Assembly: GCA_965661115.1 (NCBI GenBank)
Contig: CBFICO010000024.1
Span: 1-24,489, forward strand
Reading direction: 5' to 3'
Origin: UBA6770 sp965661115
Lineage (GTDB): Bacteria; Bacteroidota; Bacteroidia; Flavobacteriales_G; Salibacteraceae
DNA: 24,489 nucleotides
The stretch's first letter is position 1, and each line of letters begins with the position of its first letter. The notes beneath the pieces are model-generated. The model made no database searches. It was not told the DNA's origin and worked only from the letters and a program-made list of their open reading frames with translations. Position numbers and translations under genes: made by a program. Positions 24,005-24,489 of the stretch are shown piece after piece.

Positions 24005-24489
24005 ATGAAGTATTTCCTTTTCATATTAATAAGCTGGTTTAGTCTAGTTACAAAAGCACAAAAAATGAGCGAAGACAGAATGAAGATTACAATTGAAATA
24101 TGGAGCGATGTGGTTTGTCCGTTCTGCTACGTGGGAAAGAAAAAGCTAGAAAAGCAATTACAAAATTGAATGCTGAGGATAAAGTAGAAATTACATGGAG
24201 AAGCTTTCAGTTGGATCCAACATTTCCGAAAAACGAAGCCATTTCTTCTCAAGAATACTTAACTAAAAAGAGAGGATATCCAGTAAACCAAGTAATTGCA
24301 ATGAGCAGCAACTTAGAACAACAAGGATTGAATTACGGCATTGAGCTCAATTTTAATGCCGCGCAAACCTTTAATACGTTTGATGTACACCGATTAATTC
24401 ACTGGTCTAAAACTCAAGGAAAAGCCAGTGAACTTAAAGAAGCGTTAATAAAAGCGTATTTCACTGACGGAAAAAACTTGAGTCATAAT
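24005..24489 (+). pseudogene. DsbA/FrnE-like oxidoreductase with signal peptide, one frameshift, runs off right edge
   Basis: From ATG 24005 the frame gives a signal peptide, MKYFLFILISWFSLVTKAQ, then a thioredoxin-like start with active site CPFC (Cys38, Cys41) in WSDVVCPFCYVGKKKLEK. It stops at TGA 24167-24169. One missing A in the run at 24150-24153 restores the other frame, which continues KAITKLNAEDKVEITWRSF, FQLDPTFPKNEA and so on to the window end. The continuation matches the FrnE/2-hydroxychromene-2-carboxylate isomerase-like DsbA group. That group normally starts at the position of internal MKITIEIW and is cytosolic. The signal peptide followed by two Met codons (MSEDRM) looks like an export signal added ahead of a cytosolic-type protein. 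The indel may be a homopolymer consensus error. Confidence 0.8.

Overview
The window looks like a low-GC chromosome segment from a member of the Bacteroidota, most likely a Flavobacteriia/Cryomorphaceae-like lineage. The signs are a secreted gluzincin protease with a C-terminal type IX secretion sorting domain, an MbnP-family lipoprotein with a C-terminal-type 'TDPxAxNYDP' calcium-like motif, a BT_3928-like DoxX protein, a YtxJ monothiol bacilliredoxin, a six-domain ribosomal S1 with a long N-terminal extension, and TAnnTTTG promoter boxes upstream of several genes. No RNA genes, IS elements, prophage or CRISPR array were seen. Most of the window is ordinary chromosomal housekeeping and accessory sequence.

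Layout, left to right. (1) 1-1.55 kb: remains of a membrane sensor histidine kinase on the minus strand, with six in-frame stop codons and two frameshifts. (2) 1.66-5.8 kb: a pterin carbinolamine dehydratase overlapping a GNAT acetyltransferase that has an early stop; a secreted DsbA-like protein; Mn-type superoxide dismutase; a repeat-rich intergenic block (palindromic element, ACTACTA heptamers, perfect palindrome); a DEAD-box RNA helicase; and a Blc-type lipocalin. (3) 5.8-11.5 kb, all minus strand: an outer-membrane-like protein, a YfcE-type phosphoesterase, ytxJ, a broken DUF547 gene containing a 10-N scaffold gap, a DoxX-like membrane protein, an MbnP-like lipoprotein and a YjjG-like HAD phosphatase. 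(4) 11.6-17.9 kb, plus strand, tightly overlapping: ribD, a TPR histidine kinase (frameshifted), an EamA transporter, yigZ and a T9SS-exported metallopeptidase. (5) 17.9-24.5 kb: a hotdog thioesterase, a 310-bp AT-rich dnaA leader, dnaA, a GT22-type mannosyltransferase, rpsA, and a second DsbA-like gene that is frameshifted and runs off the window.

The observations most worth following are these. Two genes (the left-edge histidine kinase and DUF547) carry nine in-frame stops, every one explicable as C-to-T on the coding strand, eight of them at glutamine codons. The rpsA leader can form a geometrically reasonable H-type pseudoknot just upstream of the start region. A 12-bp direct repeat flanks the heptamer/palindrome block, which may mark an insertion. 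The N gap at 7704-7713 sits between two copies of a 7-bp sequence, and collapsing them restores the DUF547 reading frame exactly. At least four frameshifts, three at poly-A runs, mean that consensus errors must be separated from real gene decay.
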